A DNA stretch of 64,000 nt from UBA8079 sp049601915. Lineage in GTDB: Bacteria > Pseudomonadota > Alphaproteobacteria > UBA6615. Of the stretch, positions 34,156 through 42,831 are shown one piece after another. The stretch lies in assembly GCA_049601915.1 (NCBI GenBank), contig JBMYRB010000003.1:434001-498000 (forward strand). The letters run 5' to 3'. Each line of letters starts with the position of its first letter. Within the stretch, counting starts at the first letter, position 1. A program made the translations under genes and the position numbers. The notes under the pieces are model-generated. The model was not told the origin of the DNA, ran no database searches, and was given only the letters and a program-made list of their open reading frames with translations.

Positions 34156-34851
34156 ATGGTTGGTGACCCCGCCAACCCGGGTGGCTACCGGCCCGACGAC
34201 CCCCGTTACGGGCTGTCGGGCCAGGCGCTCCAGGACTATTACCTAGCGCAACCGCCCCAGTGGTTAATCCGCTCCATGTACGCCCCCGGTGCGGCAGAAA
34301 AGCGCGAGGCGGCGATGGAAGCGCATCTCTCCCACCAGGCCGGGTATCGCGATCATGTTCATTTCGCCGGGCCGATCCTGAGCGACGACGGGTCAACGCC
34401 GCTGGGCACCATGTGCATCATCGAGCTGCCCGACCGGGCCGCGGCGGAAGACTATGTCTCCGGCGACGGCTTCGCGAAGGCTGGCATGCTGGAGCCGCCG
34501 ACGATCACCAGGTTCGTCAGTTCAAAGCGCCTGAAATATTTCGACCGCGACCCCGACCCAAATTTGCAGCTGTTCGTGTGCGAGTGTCTCGACGGGCCCG
34601 ACGCCGCAACGCTGCGACCGAAGACCGCCGCCGACCACCACGACTATCAGGGCTCACTCATCGACAACTATTTCGCCCACGGCCCGCTGCGCAGCAATGA
34701 CGGAACCAGCCTGCTGGGGAGCCTGTTCCTCATCGAGGTCGCCGACCGGAACACCGCGGAGCTGCTGGTGGCCAACGAGCCCATGACCGTGGGGGGCGTG
34801 TTCAGCGAGATCAACATCCACCGCTGGCGTTTCGGGAAGACACTGGCATAG
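34156..34851 (+). CDS. Protein with two YciI-related domains
   Basis: About 231 residues, starting one base after the GST stop. Two YciI-like ferredoxin-fold halves are visible: QWLIRSMYAPGAAEKREAAM through GPILSDDGSTPLG and DRAAAEDYVSGDGFAKAGM (residues 32-125), then LQLFVCECLDGPDAATLRPK through GPLRSNDGTSLLGS and NTAELLVANEPMTVGGVF (135-231). Each keeps the G-P-L/I-x-S-D/N-D-G turn and the Asp-Pro-type helix. Single YciI domains are around 95 residues, so this is a fusion or internal duplication. Tight spacing suggests co-translation with the candidate Sec-GST. Confidence 0.85.
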   Translation: MVGDPANPGGYRPDDPRYGLSGQALQDYYLAQPPQWLIRSMYAPGAAEKREAAMEAHLSHQAGYRDHVHFAGPILSDDGSTPLGTMCIIELPDRAAAEDYVSGDGFAKAGMLEPPTITRFVSSKRLKYFDRDPDPNLQLFVCECLDGPDAATLRPKTAADHHDYQGSLIDNYFAHGPLRSNDGTSLLGSLFLIEVADRNTAELLVANEPMTVGGVFSEINIHRWRFGKTLA

Positions 34852-34855
34852 GCAA

Positions 34856-35884
34856 ATGACCAAACGCATCGCCATTCTCGGTTCCGGGGCCAACGGAGCC
34901 GCCATCGGGGCGGACCTCGTCCGCGCGGGGCTCGACGTGAAGCTGATCGACCAGTGGCCCGAGCATGTCGAGGCAATGCGCGCCAACGGCGTGACGGTCA
35001 AGATGCCCGACGAGACGATCCACGCAGATGTCGATGCCCATCACCTGTGCGACATCGCCACCTTCACCGAACCCTTCGACGTGGTGTTGATGCTGTTCAA
35101 GGCCTACGATTCTCGCTGGGCGGCCGAGCTCATTAAGCCCCATCTGGCCGAAGACGGCCTTTTGGTCGGCGTTCAGAACGGCATGACGGCGGAGACCATC
35201 TCCGATGTTGTCGGGCCCGAACGCTCCCTGCCCTGTGTCATCGAGCTGGCGGGTGAGCTGGAGGGCCCCGGCGTCGTGATACGGCGTTCACCCCCGGACA
35301 ACGGATCCTGGTTCGCACTGGGTAGCGTCCATCCGGCAACGGACGGTCGCGAGGAAGAAGTCTCGGCACTGTTACGCCATGTCGGCGAGGTCGAGATCGT
35401 CGACGACATCCTGTCGGCCAAGTGGATGAAGCTGGTGATGAATTCCATGACCCTGGCGACCGCCGCGTTGCTGGGGTCAGGCTTGAACGAGTCCTACGAG
35501 ATCCCCGGCATGCGCGGCCTGATGCTCAAGGCCGGTGCCGAGGCGTTGGCAGCCGGTGCGGAGCGCGGCCACAAGCCGGTCCCCATCGTCGGGCTGAAAC
35601 AATCCGAGATCGAGAACGCCAACAATCTGCTCGAACTGCTGGTCGAGAAGCTCGAATCCTTCACCCTGCCCGGCACGCCGACGACCATCCTTCAGGATCA
35701 TTCGAAGGGCCGAATGAGCGAGACCGATGGCATCAACGGGATCGTGGCGGAGACGCTTGTCTCGGCCGGCCAAGCGGCCCCGGCCAGCCAGGCGATCGTC
35801 GAGGTGACCCGCCGGATACATGCCGGCGAGATCGACCCTAGCGCGTCCAATATGGATCTGATCCGCGAGTTGGTCGCGATCTGA
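34856..35884 (+). CDS. Ketopantoate reductase family protein (ApbA/PanE)
   Basis: A 342-residue two-domain reductase: Rossmann motif KRIAILGSGANGAAIGADLV, the LVGVQNGMTAE segment near residue 103 (the NG motif), and the C-terminal helical domain with KWMKLVMNSMTLATAALLG near 190, holding the catalytic Lys and Asn, then LPGTPTTILQDHSKGRMSETD near 280 with the E-x-D/N-x-x-N-G element. Biosynthetic PanE makes pantoate from ketopantoate; isolated family members like this one may act on other 2-oxoacids. It starts four bases after the YciI gene, so GST, YciI and this gene form one operon. Confidence 0.88.
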   Translation: MTKRIAILGSGANGAAIGADLVRAGLDVKLIDQWPEHVEAMRANGVTVKMPDETIHADVDAHHLCDIATFTEPFDVVLMLFKAYDSRWAAELIKPHLAEDGLLVGVQNGMTAETISDVVGPERSLPCVIELAGELEGPGVVIRRSPPDNGSWFALGSVHPATDGREEEVSALLRHVGEVEIVDDILSAKWMKLVMNSMTLATAALLGSGLNESYEIPGMRGLMLKAGAEALAAGAERGHKPVPIVGLKQSEIENANNLLELLVEKLESFTLPGTPTTILQDHSKGRMSETDGINGIVAETLVSAGQAAPASQAIVEVTRRIHAGEIDPSASNMDLIRELVAI

Positions 35885-35892
35885 CAATATGC

Positions 35893-35966
35893 CGTCATGC
35901 CCGGGCTTAACCCTGGCATCTTCTCGACCGGTGCACTAGATGCGCGGATCAAGTCCGCGCATGACG
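35893..35966. repeat. Inverted repeat with two hairpins, copy 6
   Basis: First half CGTCATGCCCGGGCTTAACC, here with a CTTAA loop; second half ATGCGCGGATCAAGTCCGCG, then CATGACG. It lies nine bases after the ketopantoate-reductase-like stop and twelve before the convergent mesaconyl-CoA hydratase-like gene, a convergent position like copy 1. No further copy is visible from here to the end of the window. Confidence 0.85.
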
Positions 35967-35977
35967 TGCTGAAAGTA

Positions 35978-36838
35978 CTACCCGAATGTCGTGCGGCCCT
36001 TCATCGCCAGATGCCCGTCGCCATTGGCGACCCAGACATCGATGGACTGATCGCCGTCCGCCTTGCCGCAGACGGTGAAAGTCTCCGTGTCGAAGACCGG
36101 CCGCATGCCGCGGAACTCAAACCCCGCGACCGGACGGTCGGACCATGAATGGCCTGCCAGCCCGCACATGTAGGTGGCGAGCAACGGTCCGTGGACGACG
36201 AGCCCGCCGTAACCTTCCACGCCCGTCGCGTAGTCGCGGTCATAATGGATGCGGTGCCCGTTGAAGGTGATCGCCGAATAACGGAACAGCAGGGTCGAGT
36301 CCGGGTCCACGGATTCGGTCCAGTCGGCATCGTCGGGAGCCGGCTCGCCCGGACGGGCCGAGGCACCGGCCTCGCCGGTGTCCTCGCGATATACGATGTC
36401 ATGCTCGTCGACGATGGCGAGCCCCGCACCGCCGGAGACTTCGTGGCGCACCGTGACGAAGACCAGGCGACCGCTGCGGCCTTCTTTCTCCGCAATCTTG
36501 TCGATGGTCGAGACCCGCGTGGCCGGTTCACCGAGCTTCAGGGTGCCGGGAAACGTGACCCGGCTGCCGGCCCACATGCGCCGGGCGGGGCCCACTGGCG
36601 GCAGAAAATCACCCGACAGGGCCGGATGGCCGTCGCGGCCGAGACCCGACCGTGCTGCGATATCCCAGAAAAAGAGCCAGTGCCAGAGTGGCGGCAATGC
36701 GTTGCCTGCCACAAGCCGCGCTGCGCCCCCGAACACGGACGAATCCAGCGCCGCCTGCATGGCGACACAGCGTTCGACGCCGATAATGTCCTCGCGGGTC
36801 TCGCTGCGCCCGACCCAGGCCTGCAAGTCGTCCGACAT
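35978..36838 (-). CDS. meh: FAS1/MaoC-type hydratase, mesaconyl-C4-CoA hydratase-like
   Basis: A 286-residue double hot-dog protein. The N-terminal half has LQAWVGRSETREDIIGV, LPPLWHWLFFWD near residue 48 and FLPPVGPARRMWAGSRVTF near 80; the C-terminal half has the MaoC-like catalytic loop LFRYSAITFNGHRIHYDRDY near 190 with the Asn-x-His pair, and GLVVHGPLLATYMCGL. These match my memory of mesaconyl-C4-CoA hydratase of the 3-hydroxypropionate bicycle and fungal HTD2-like proteins. That enzyme hydrates 3-methylfumaryl-CoA to citramalyl-CoA. Other acyl-CoA hydratases share the fold, so the exact substrate is uncertain. Confidence 0.65.
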   Translation of the reverse strand: MSDDLQAWVGRSETREDIIGVERCVAMQAALDSSVFGGAARLVAGNALPPLWHWLFFWDIAARSGLGRDGHPALSGDFLPPVGPARRMWAGSRVTFPGTLKLGEPATRVSTIDKIAEKEGRSGRLVFVTVRHEVSGGAGLAIVDEHDIVYREDTGEAGASARPGEPAPDDADWTESVDPDSTLLFRYSAITFNGHRIHYDRDYATGVEGYGGLVVHGPLLATYMCGLAGHSWSDRPVAGFEFRGMRPVFDTETFTVCGKADGDQSIDVWVANGDGHLAMKGRTTFG

Positions 36839-36851
36839 TCCGCCGCCTCCG

Positions 36852-37988
36852 CTAGGCCTCGAGGCCTTCCATCAGCTCGTCCGGCGAGATCGGAAGCTTG
36901 ATCTCCTTGCCGGTCTTCGCCGACAGGTCCATCGCCATGGTCAGCATCAGGTTGCGATGGCCTTCTGCCGCCGTGGCGTGGGGCGTGTCCTTGTTGTTGT
37001 AAATGCGCTGGAACCAGTTGTTGGTCTCTTCGCGCATTGGCCCCCACAGCTCGCCGCGATGGGTATCGCCCGGCGGAAAACTGGTCAGAAAATCGACGGG
37101 ACGCTCCGCCTCGATGACCAGCCCGTCCGGCTGGTAGGCCGGGCCTTGCGGGTTTTCCGATGCGAGGATGACATCACGATGGGTGTCCTCAATATCGATC
37201 ACGCCCTCGGTGCCGACGATCCCGATCTCAAGGCCATAGACCGCACCCGGCCAGACCTTGGGCAGCGCCCAGCAGATGTTCATGGAGAACATCGATCCAT
37301 CGGCCATGTGGAACAGGCCGAAAGTGGCGTCCTTGACACCGAGGTCGTCATTCAGAATCTTGTCGGTCGATTTGGCATAGACCGAAACGGGATTGCCCGC
37401 TTCACCCATGAGCCAGAAGGCCATGTCGAGCGAGTGGGTACCGGATACGACCATCGGTGACAGGAAACGTCGGTCCTGGGTCAGCCGGGTCTCGCCCGTC
37501 GGGGCCATGCGGTTCATGAAGGCGCGCACGACGGCCGCCGTGAAGTCACCGATCTGGCCCGTCTGGATACGCTCCTTGACCACGAGGAAACGCCGGCGGA
37601 ACCGCTGGGTATAGCCGACGACGGCGTCGACACCTGCCGCCTCGATTGCCGCGAGCACTTGCGCGGATTCACGCGCATCGGTCGCCAGCGGCTTTTCGAT
37701 GAACAGCATATGCCCCTGCTCCACCGCGGCCAGCGTGGGCTCAACATGGGCCCAGGTGGACGTGGCAATGATCACGGCATCCACCTCCGGGCGCTTGATC
37801 AGCTCGCGGAAATCGTTGGTGACGAAATCGGCGTCGATGTCCTTACCGAGCTTGTTCATGACCTTCTCGTTGACATCGCTCAGGCCGATCCAGCCGATCC
37901 CCGGGAAATCCCGCGCCAGTTCCGCGCGCATGCGCCCGACGACGCCACACCCCACGACCGCCAGGCCCAGCTGCTTCTTATCCGCCAT
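36852..37988 (-). CDS. Gfo/Idh/MocA family oxidoreductase
   Basis: A 378-residue member, separate from the tandem pair at 27-29 kb. Rossmann AVVGCGVVGRMRAELARDFP, catalytic MLFIEKPLATDARESAQVL near residue 95, VVGYTQRFRRRFLVVKERI near 120, and SPMVVSGTHSLDMAFWLMG near 170 with the catalytic-type His and Asp. The C-terminal 60 residues, after NWFQRIYNNKDTPHATAAEG, are typical of the longer inositol/sugar dehydrogenases. Thirteen bases separate it from the meh-like gene start downstream, so both may be on one transcript. Confidence 0.9.
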   Translation of the reverse strand: MADKKQLGLAVVGCGVVGRMRAELARDFPGIGWIGLSDVNEKVMNKLGKDIDADFVTNDFRELIKRPEVDAVIIATSTWAHVEPTLAAVEQGHMLFIEKPLATDARESAQVLAAIEAAGVDAVVGYTQRFRRRFLVVKERIQTGQIGDFTAAVVRAFMNRMAPTGETRLTQDRRFLSPMVVSGTHSLDMAFWLMGEAGNPVSVYAKSTDKILNDDLGVKDATFGLFHMADGSMFSMNICWALPKVWPGAVYGLEIGIVGTEGVIDIEDTHRDVILASENPQGPAYQPDGLVIEAERPVDFLTSFPPGDTHRGELWGPMREETNNWFQRIYNNKDTPHATAAEGHRNLMLTMAMDLSAKTGKEIKLPISPDELMEGLEA

Positions 37989-38317
37989 TCAAAATTCTCC
38001 TAAAACCTGAATTGTTATCGATCGCGCGCTCAGAAAGTGGATTTACTAGCCTCGCGTGACAGACTGTCGACGATCACCTTCGAGACAAACTCCTTCAGGA
38101 GCCTGCGGTCGGTTGTCAGTGGTTAACAACTGACGGTCGCCAGCCATGTGACCCGGCCTGTCGCTGGGCCAATGCCGAATGGGCGCCAGGCATGGCGATG
38201 GAAGCACTCACCACCAGCGCCGCCCCCAACAATCCATTGTTCCACTTACCGATTGTGTGACCTTTTCGTTCCGCCCCTGAACGCACCCACTTTACAGGGA
38301 TTTTTCCGTGCGCCCAA
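37989..38317. other. Gap without a supported gene
   Basis: Between the Gfo/Idh gene and the EamA exporter, both on the reverse strand. One reverse-strand frame holds a signal-peptide-like stretch, LLGAALVVSASIAMPGAHSA followed by LAQ, and another frame a short KEFVSKVIVDSLSREASKST piece ending in a stop. They may be scraps of a decayed secreted-protein gene, but I cannot assign it. A dyad GTCAGT and ACTGAC, eight bases apart, lies at 38115-38134. Confidence 0.35.
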
Positions 38318-39262
38318 TCAATCACCCGGGCTTGGATCGACTGTCGAGGCGTTGGGGTCGGCGCGGCGCGGTTCGCGCCGGGCCTCCTTGCGCGCAAGCA
38401 ACGTCGTGCCGACGACAATAACCCCCGCGCCGGCCCAGGTCCACGGCGTGGGAAACTCCGCAAACAGGACCAGGCTGATCAGTGCCGCCCAGATCATGCG
38501 GGTGAACATCGCCGGCTCGACGAGGCTCATATCCGCCAACTTGTAGGCCTGAACGAACAGGAGATGCCCGAGGGTTCCAAATACCCCGATCAGGGCCATG
38601 AAGCCCAGTTGCTCCAGGGTCGGCGTCTGCCAGACGAAAATGGCTGGTACGAAAGTGATCGGGATCATCAGGATGGTCATATAGGCGACAATCGTTGTCG
38701 GGCTTTCGATCCCGGTCAGGACCTTGGCGATCAGTTTGGAAAAAGAGACCGCGACCGCCGAGAACAGCACCAGCCAGACCCCCGAACTGATGTCCACAAA
38801 GCCGGGCCTCACCACAATCAGGCCGCCGACGACCGCCAAAAGGATTCCCAGCCAACGCATCGGTCCCACATGCTCGCCTAAGAACAACATCGCGAGGATC
38901 GCGACGAACACCGGACCGATCAAACTGACAGCGGTTGCATCGCCAACTGGCATAAGGCTGAGGGCGGTGAACCATGACAGCATCGAGGCTGCGTTGAGGA
39001 AGGCGCGGCCAAAATGCCATGAAAATTTGTGCGTCCGGAGAATGCCGATCCCCGAACGCAGAAAGAAGGGAATGAACACGATCAGGCCGAACGCGACCCG
39101 GAAGAACGCCACCTCGAATGGGTGTATATCCTCGGTCTGAGCGATGAATCGGATCGTGTTGTGCATGCTGGCGAAGAACGCGCTCGCCAGAACAATCAAC
39201 AAGAGACCGCGGACCGGGGCCGGAATGGCCGCGATGCTTTGGTTCAGAGCCGCCAGCGTCAT
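38318..39262 (-). CDS. EamA-family (DMT) exporter
   Basis: A 314-residue, ten-helix transporter: GLLLIVLASAFFASMHNTIR for helix 1, MLSWFTALSLMPVGDATAVS and IGPVFVAILAMLFLGEHVGP in the first EamA half, SSGVWLVLFSAVAVSFSKLI and the later GTLGHLLFVQAYKLADMSLV in the second. The C-terminus is a basic, Asp-rich tail (ARKEARREPRRADPNAST). Marked resemblance to S-adenosylmethionine/riboflavin-type EamA carriers is possible but unproven; the substrate is open. It lies 15 bases downstream of the molybdenum hydroxylase start. Confidence 0.9.
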   Translation of the reverse strand: MTLAALNQSIAAIPAPVRGLLLIVLASAFFASMHNTIRFIAQTEDIHPFEVAFFRVAFGLIVFIPFFLRSGIGILRTHKFSWHFGRAFLNAASMLSWFTALSLMPVGDATAVSLIGPVFVAILAMLFLGEHVGPMRWLGILLAVVGGLIVVRPGFVDISSGVWLVLFSAVAVSFSKLIAKVLTGIESPTTIVAYMTILMIPITFVPAIFVWQTPTLEQLGFMALIGVFGTLGHLLFVQAYKLADMSLVEPAMFTRMIWAALISLVLFAEFPTPWTWAGAGVIVVGTTLLARKEARREPRRADPNASTVDPSPGD

Positions 39263-39277
39263 CGCGCCGGACCGAAT

Positions 39278-41611
39278 CTAGCCATGAATGGCGCGCCAGA
39301 CCTTCTCGGGTGTCGCGGGCATATCGATGTTATCGACACCATACTCGGCAAGTACGTCCGCTATCGCGTTCATGATCGCCGGCAACGCACCGCTCACGCC
39401 GGCCTCTCCCGCGCCCTTGGCGCCCAGCACGTTGGTTTTCGTAGGCACGGGATGCTCATCGAAGGCGATGTCCGGAACCTGATCGGCGCGCGGCAGGGCA
39501 TAATCCATGTAGGAGCCGGTGATGAGCTGGCCGTCATCGTCATAGACAACATCCTCCATCAGTGCCTGGCCGATCCCCTGCACCACCCCGCCATGTACCT
39601 GCCCGGCGGCCAGCAACGGATTGATGACGTTCCCGAAATCATCAACAACCGTGTACTTCATGACCTCGGTCTCGCCGGTTTGCGGATCGATCTCGATCTC
39701 TGCCACATGCACCCCGTTCGGGAAGGATGACGGTGCCGTGTCATGGATCAGATCGACGTCGAGGCTATCCGGCAGGCCGTCGGCACCGCCCAACTCGCGG
39801 GTTTTGCCTGCCAGTTCCAGAAGACCGATCGAACGATCGGTGCCGGAGATGCGGAATTCTCCCTCCGCGAACTCAATATCCTCGGTCGCCGCTTCGAGCA
39901 CATGGCTGGCGACAGTCTTGCCCTTTTCGATAACCGCCGCGGCGGCCTCATAAAAGGCGCCCCCGGCCGCGATGACCGAACGCGAGCCGCCGGTGCCCCC
40001 ACCGACCAGCAATTCATCTGAATCGCCTTGCAACAGGTCGAACTTGTCGAATGGAATGCCGAGCCGCGCGCTGACGATCTGCGCGTAGGTGGCGCGATGA
40101 CCCTGGCCATAATCCAACGTGCCCGACACCATCATGACTCGGCCATCGTCGCCGAAGCGTAGGCCGCCATTTTCCTTGCCCGGGGGTGCGGTCACCTCAA
40201 GATAGGAACAGACACCGAGGCCGCGCTTCATGCCGCGGGATTCGGACTCCGCCTTGCGGGCGGCGAAGCCGGACCAGTCGGATGCCGCGACCGCCTTGTC
40301 GAGCATGGGCTCGAAATCGCCGCTGTCATAGATCTGACCGCTCGCGGCCGTGAACGGCATGGCCGACGGCGGCACGAGGTTCCGACGCCGCAGTTCGATC
40401 CGGTCGATCCCCATCTCGCGCGCGGCCGTATCGACCAGCCGTTCCATGATGAAGTTGCCTTCCGGGCGACCGGCACCGCGGTAGGCACCGACATAGACGG
40501 TATTCGTAAACACACATTTCATGTTCACATCGATCGAGGCCGTTTCGTACATGCATGGCAGGTTCTTGCCGATGTTGACCGACTGGGCGAGCGGACCGGT
40601 GCCGGTCAGATAACCGCCCATGTCCGCGAGGCCGTGGACACGGGATGCGAGAAACTTTCCGTCGGCATCCAGCGCGAGTTCTGCATCGAACTGGCTGGCG
40701 CGCCCCTGATGATCGGAGATACAACTCTCGCTGCGGTCTGCTGTCCATTTCACCGGGCGACCGAGTTGCTGAGCGGCAAGCATGATCACCGGGTATTCGT
40801 GGTACGGCATCGCCTTCATGCCGAAGGAGCCGCCGACGTCGCCGGTGATCACGCGGATTTTCTCGGGCTCGCAGTTGAAAATGGCGTTTGCCAGGATGTT
40901 GCGCATCCCCATCACGCCCTGGCAGCAGACATAAAGCAGGTGCCGATCCGCATCACCGTCATAGTCTGCAACCGCCGCGCGCGGCTCCATCGCGGAGACG
41001 AAACAGCGATTGTTTACCAGATGCAATCGGGTGACGTGGGCCGCCCCATCGAATGCCGCCGCCGTCGCATCGGCATCGCCCATCTGAAAATCCAGACACA
41101 CATTGCCGGCCGCTTCATCATGAAGTTGTGGCGCTCCGCCGGACACGGCCGCGTCGAGGCCCGTCACCACCGGCAGGGCCTTGATGTCAAGTTCGACAAG
41201 TTCCGCCGCATCACGCGCCTGGGCGAGGGTTTCCGCGATCACCGCGACGACCGGCTGGCCTACATGGCGTACGCGGTCCGTCGCGAGGATCGGGCGGGCC
41301 GGCTTGATCAGCGCTCTGCCGTCACGGCTCTTGACCGGGAGGTTGTTCGGCAAGGTCCCGAGCCCCGCCGCCTCGATATCCTCATGGGTAAAGACCGCAA
41401 GCACCCCCGGCGCGGATTTAGCGGCCGTGGCGTCCAGATTGACGATCTCGCCGTGGGCAACCGGAGAACGCAGGAAAGCTGCATAGGCCTGACCATCGAG
41501 GTTCCGGTCGTCGGTATAGACGCCGTCACCACGCAGCAGTCGCGGGTCTTCGGTGCGGGATACCGGCTGGCTGACGGCATAAGGGCCGGTGCCAAAGATC
41601 GTATCTTCCAC
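39278..41611 (-). CDS. Molybdenum hydroxylase large subunit (xanthine dehydrogenase/CoxL family, form II-like)
   Basis: A 777-residue molybdopterin-cytosine-dinucleotide-type subunit. The N-terminal aldehyde-oxidase a/b hammerhead domain has EDPRLLRGDGVYTDD; the cofactor domain has ITGDVGGSFGMKAMPYHEYP near residue 258, VYVGAYRGAGRPEGNFIME near 370 and GAKGAGEAGVSGALPA near 728 with the catalytic Glu. The AYRGAGR loop marks form II CoxL or other hydroxylases, not true form I CO dehydrogenase (which has a Cys in that loop). No FAD or iron-sulfur subunit gene is adjacent, which is unusual. Substrate unknown. Confidence 0.9.
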   Translation of the reverse strand: MEDTIFGTGPYAVSQPVSRTEDPRLLRGDGVYTDDRNLDGQAYAAFLRSPVAHGEIVNLDATAAKSAPGVLAVFTHEDIEAAGLGTLPNNLPVKSRDGRALIKPARPILATDRVRHVGQPVVAVIAETLAQARDAAELVELDIKALPVVTGLDAAVSGGAPQLHDEAAGNVCLDFQMGDADATAAAFDGAAHVTRLHLVNNRCFVSAMEPRAAVADYDGDADRHLLYVCCQGVMGMRNILANAIFNCEPEKIRVITGDVGGSFGMKAMPYHEYPVIMLAAQQLGRPVKWTADRSESCISDHQGRASQFDAELALDADGKFLASRVHGLADMGGYLTGTGPLAQSVNIGKNLPCMYETASIDVNMKCVFTNTVYVGAYRGAGRPEGNFIMERLVDTAAREMGIDRIELRRRNLVPPSAMPFTAASGQIYDSGDFEPMLDKAVAASDWSGFAARKAESESRGMKRGLGVCSYLEVTAPPGKENGGLRFGDDGRVMMVSGTLDYGQGHRATYAQIVSARLGIPFDKFDLLQGDSDELLVGGGTGGSRSVIAAGGAFYEAAAAVIEKGKTVASHVLEAATEDIEFAEGEFRISGTDRSIGLLELAGKTRELGGADGLPDSLDVDLIHDTAPSSFPNGVHVAEIEIDPQTGETEVMKYTVVDDFGNVINPLLAAGQVHGGVVQGIGQALMEDVVYDDDGQLITGSYMDYALPRADQVPDIAFDEHPVPTKTNVLGAKGAGEAGVSGALPAIMNAIADVLAEYGVDNIDMPATPEKVWRAIHG

Positions 41612-41746
41612 GGGACGTACTCCCCCTCAACGAATAAGGCCTGCAGTCGCAAACGACTGTAGGCTGATGATAACGCCCCCGATTGCGAGCGTCCCGCGCA
41701 AACTCTGGCTTGCCCGCTTAAACTGCGCGTTTCGAAAGCGAATGTC

Positions 41747-42796
41747 CTACTGTGCGGCCTCGGCACTGTCGTCGTCGCGACCGGCGAAGTGAGGCATCAC
41801 CTCTTCGGCAAACTGCGCGAGCGCATCGAAGTTGCCGCTCAGATCGTGCAGCGCCACGTCGCGCACACCGATCTCGTAGAGCCGTTCAATCCGCTCGACC
41901 ATTTCCTCGGAATTGCCCAGGATCGCACCGGCCTCGGACGTCTCGGTCGGATCACCGCGATTCTTGTGGCGCGCGGCGGGCACAAAGGATTTGGACTGGA
42001 ACCGCGGATCCGTCGCAAGCACCTGGACTTCCGTCAGGAACTTTCCGCGCAGGACATGGGCCTCGGCGCGCGCGTTATCGTCATTCGCAACCATGAGACC
42101 TCGGGTCACGGCAATCCGGTAAGGATCAAATTCCTCACCCATCTTGTCGAGCTCGTCGCGGTAATAGTTCACGCTCTCGGCGATCGCCTCGAACGATGGG
42201 ACCTGGGCGAGCAGCAGATTGTAGCCGTTACGCGCCGCCCCGCGGATGGAACCCTCACTGGCAGCACCCACCCACATGGGCGGATGGGGCTTCTGGACCA
42301 CCGGCGGCTCGACGATGATGTCGTTGAAGGTGTAGCGGTCGGATTTGTAGGACCAGCGCTCGGTTTCGGTAAAAGCGCGCCGCATGAAGTTGATCGATTC
42401 CTCGAAGATATCCTGGCCATCCGCCATCTCGAGGCCGAACCCGTGATACTCGTTCGCCCGATAACCCCGGCCCACGCCAAAGTCATAGCGCCCCTTCGAC
42501 AACTGATCGATGGTCGCGACCTGCTCGGCGAGCAACACCGGATTGTGCCATGGCACCACCACGACCGCGCTGCCAAGTCGTATTTTGGATGTAATACCAG
42601 ACAGATAGGCGATGTAGCTAAGAGTTGCAGAGAGCTGCGAAAAGCCGGTGAAATGATGCTCGACCAGCCATGCGCTGCTGTACCCCAACCGCTCTGCGGC
42701 CTGAATATATTCGCCATATTCGTGATAGCCGAGTGCGGCCTCGGTAATCACTTCACCCGGCACCGCCTGCGCGCCGCCAAACAATCCAAACTTCAT
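41747..42796 (-). CDS. LLM class flavin-dependent monooxygenase, copy A of a tandem pair
   Basis: A 349-residue luciferase-like TIM barrel: MKFGLFGGAQAVPGEVITEA, SSAWLVEHHFTGFSQLSATL near residue 40, RLGSAVVVVPWHNPVLLAEQ near 75 and GRYDFGVGRGYRANEYHGFG near 103. It uses reduced flavin from another protein. The start at 42796 has GGAGGGG upstream and agrees with the paralog. The N-terminal third is virtually identical in DNA to the paralog at 42832 and the C-terminal half has diverged (see findings). A conserved pattern of this LLM subgroup is association with other xenobiotic-type oxygenases. Confidence 0.9.
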   Translation of the reverse strand: MKFGLFGGAQAVPGEVITEAALGYHEYGEYIQAAERLGYSSAWLVEHHFTGFSQLSATLSYIAYLSGITSKIRLGSAVVVVPWHNPVLLAEQVATIDQLSKGRYDFGVGRGYRANEYHGFGLEMADGQDIFEESINFMRRAFTETERWSYKSDRYTFNDIIVEPPVVQKPHPPMWVGAASEGSIRGAARNGYNLLLAQVPSFEAIAESVNYYRDELDKMGEEFDPYRIAVTRGLMVANDDNARAEAHVLRGKFLTEVQVLATDPRFQSKSFVPAARHKNRGDPTETSEAGAILGNSEEMVERIERLYEIGVRDVALHDLSGNFDALAQFAEEVMPHFAGRDDDSAEAAQ

Positions 42797-42831
42797 CATA
42801 CCCCTCCGCTGCCCGCCGGTCCGGCAGTCCT

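Noticed and set aside
32439..34175. A 578-codon reverse-strand frame through both the MBL hydrolase and the GST region
   Set aside because: Only the part from 33293 down carries a signal peptide and MBL motifs; the upstream half is antisense to a well-supported GST with its own start and motifs.
39278..41611. True CO dehydrogenase large subunit (CoxL form I)
   Set aside because: The active-site loop is AYRGAGR, without the Cys of form I, and no coxM/coxS genes are present.
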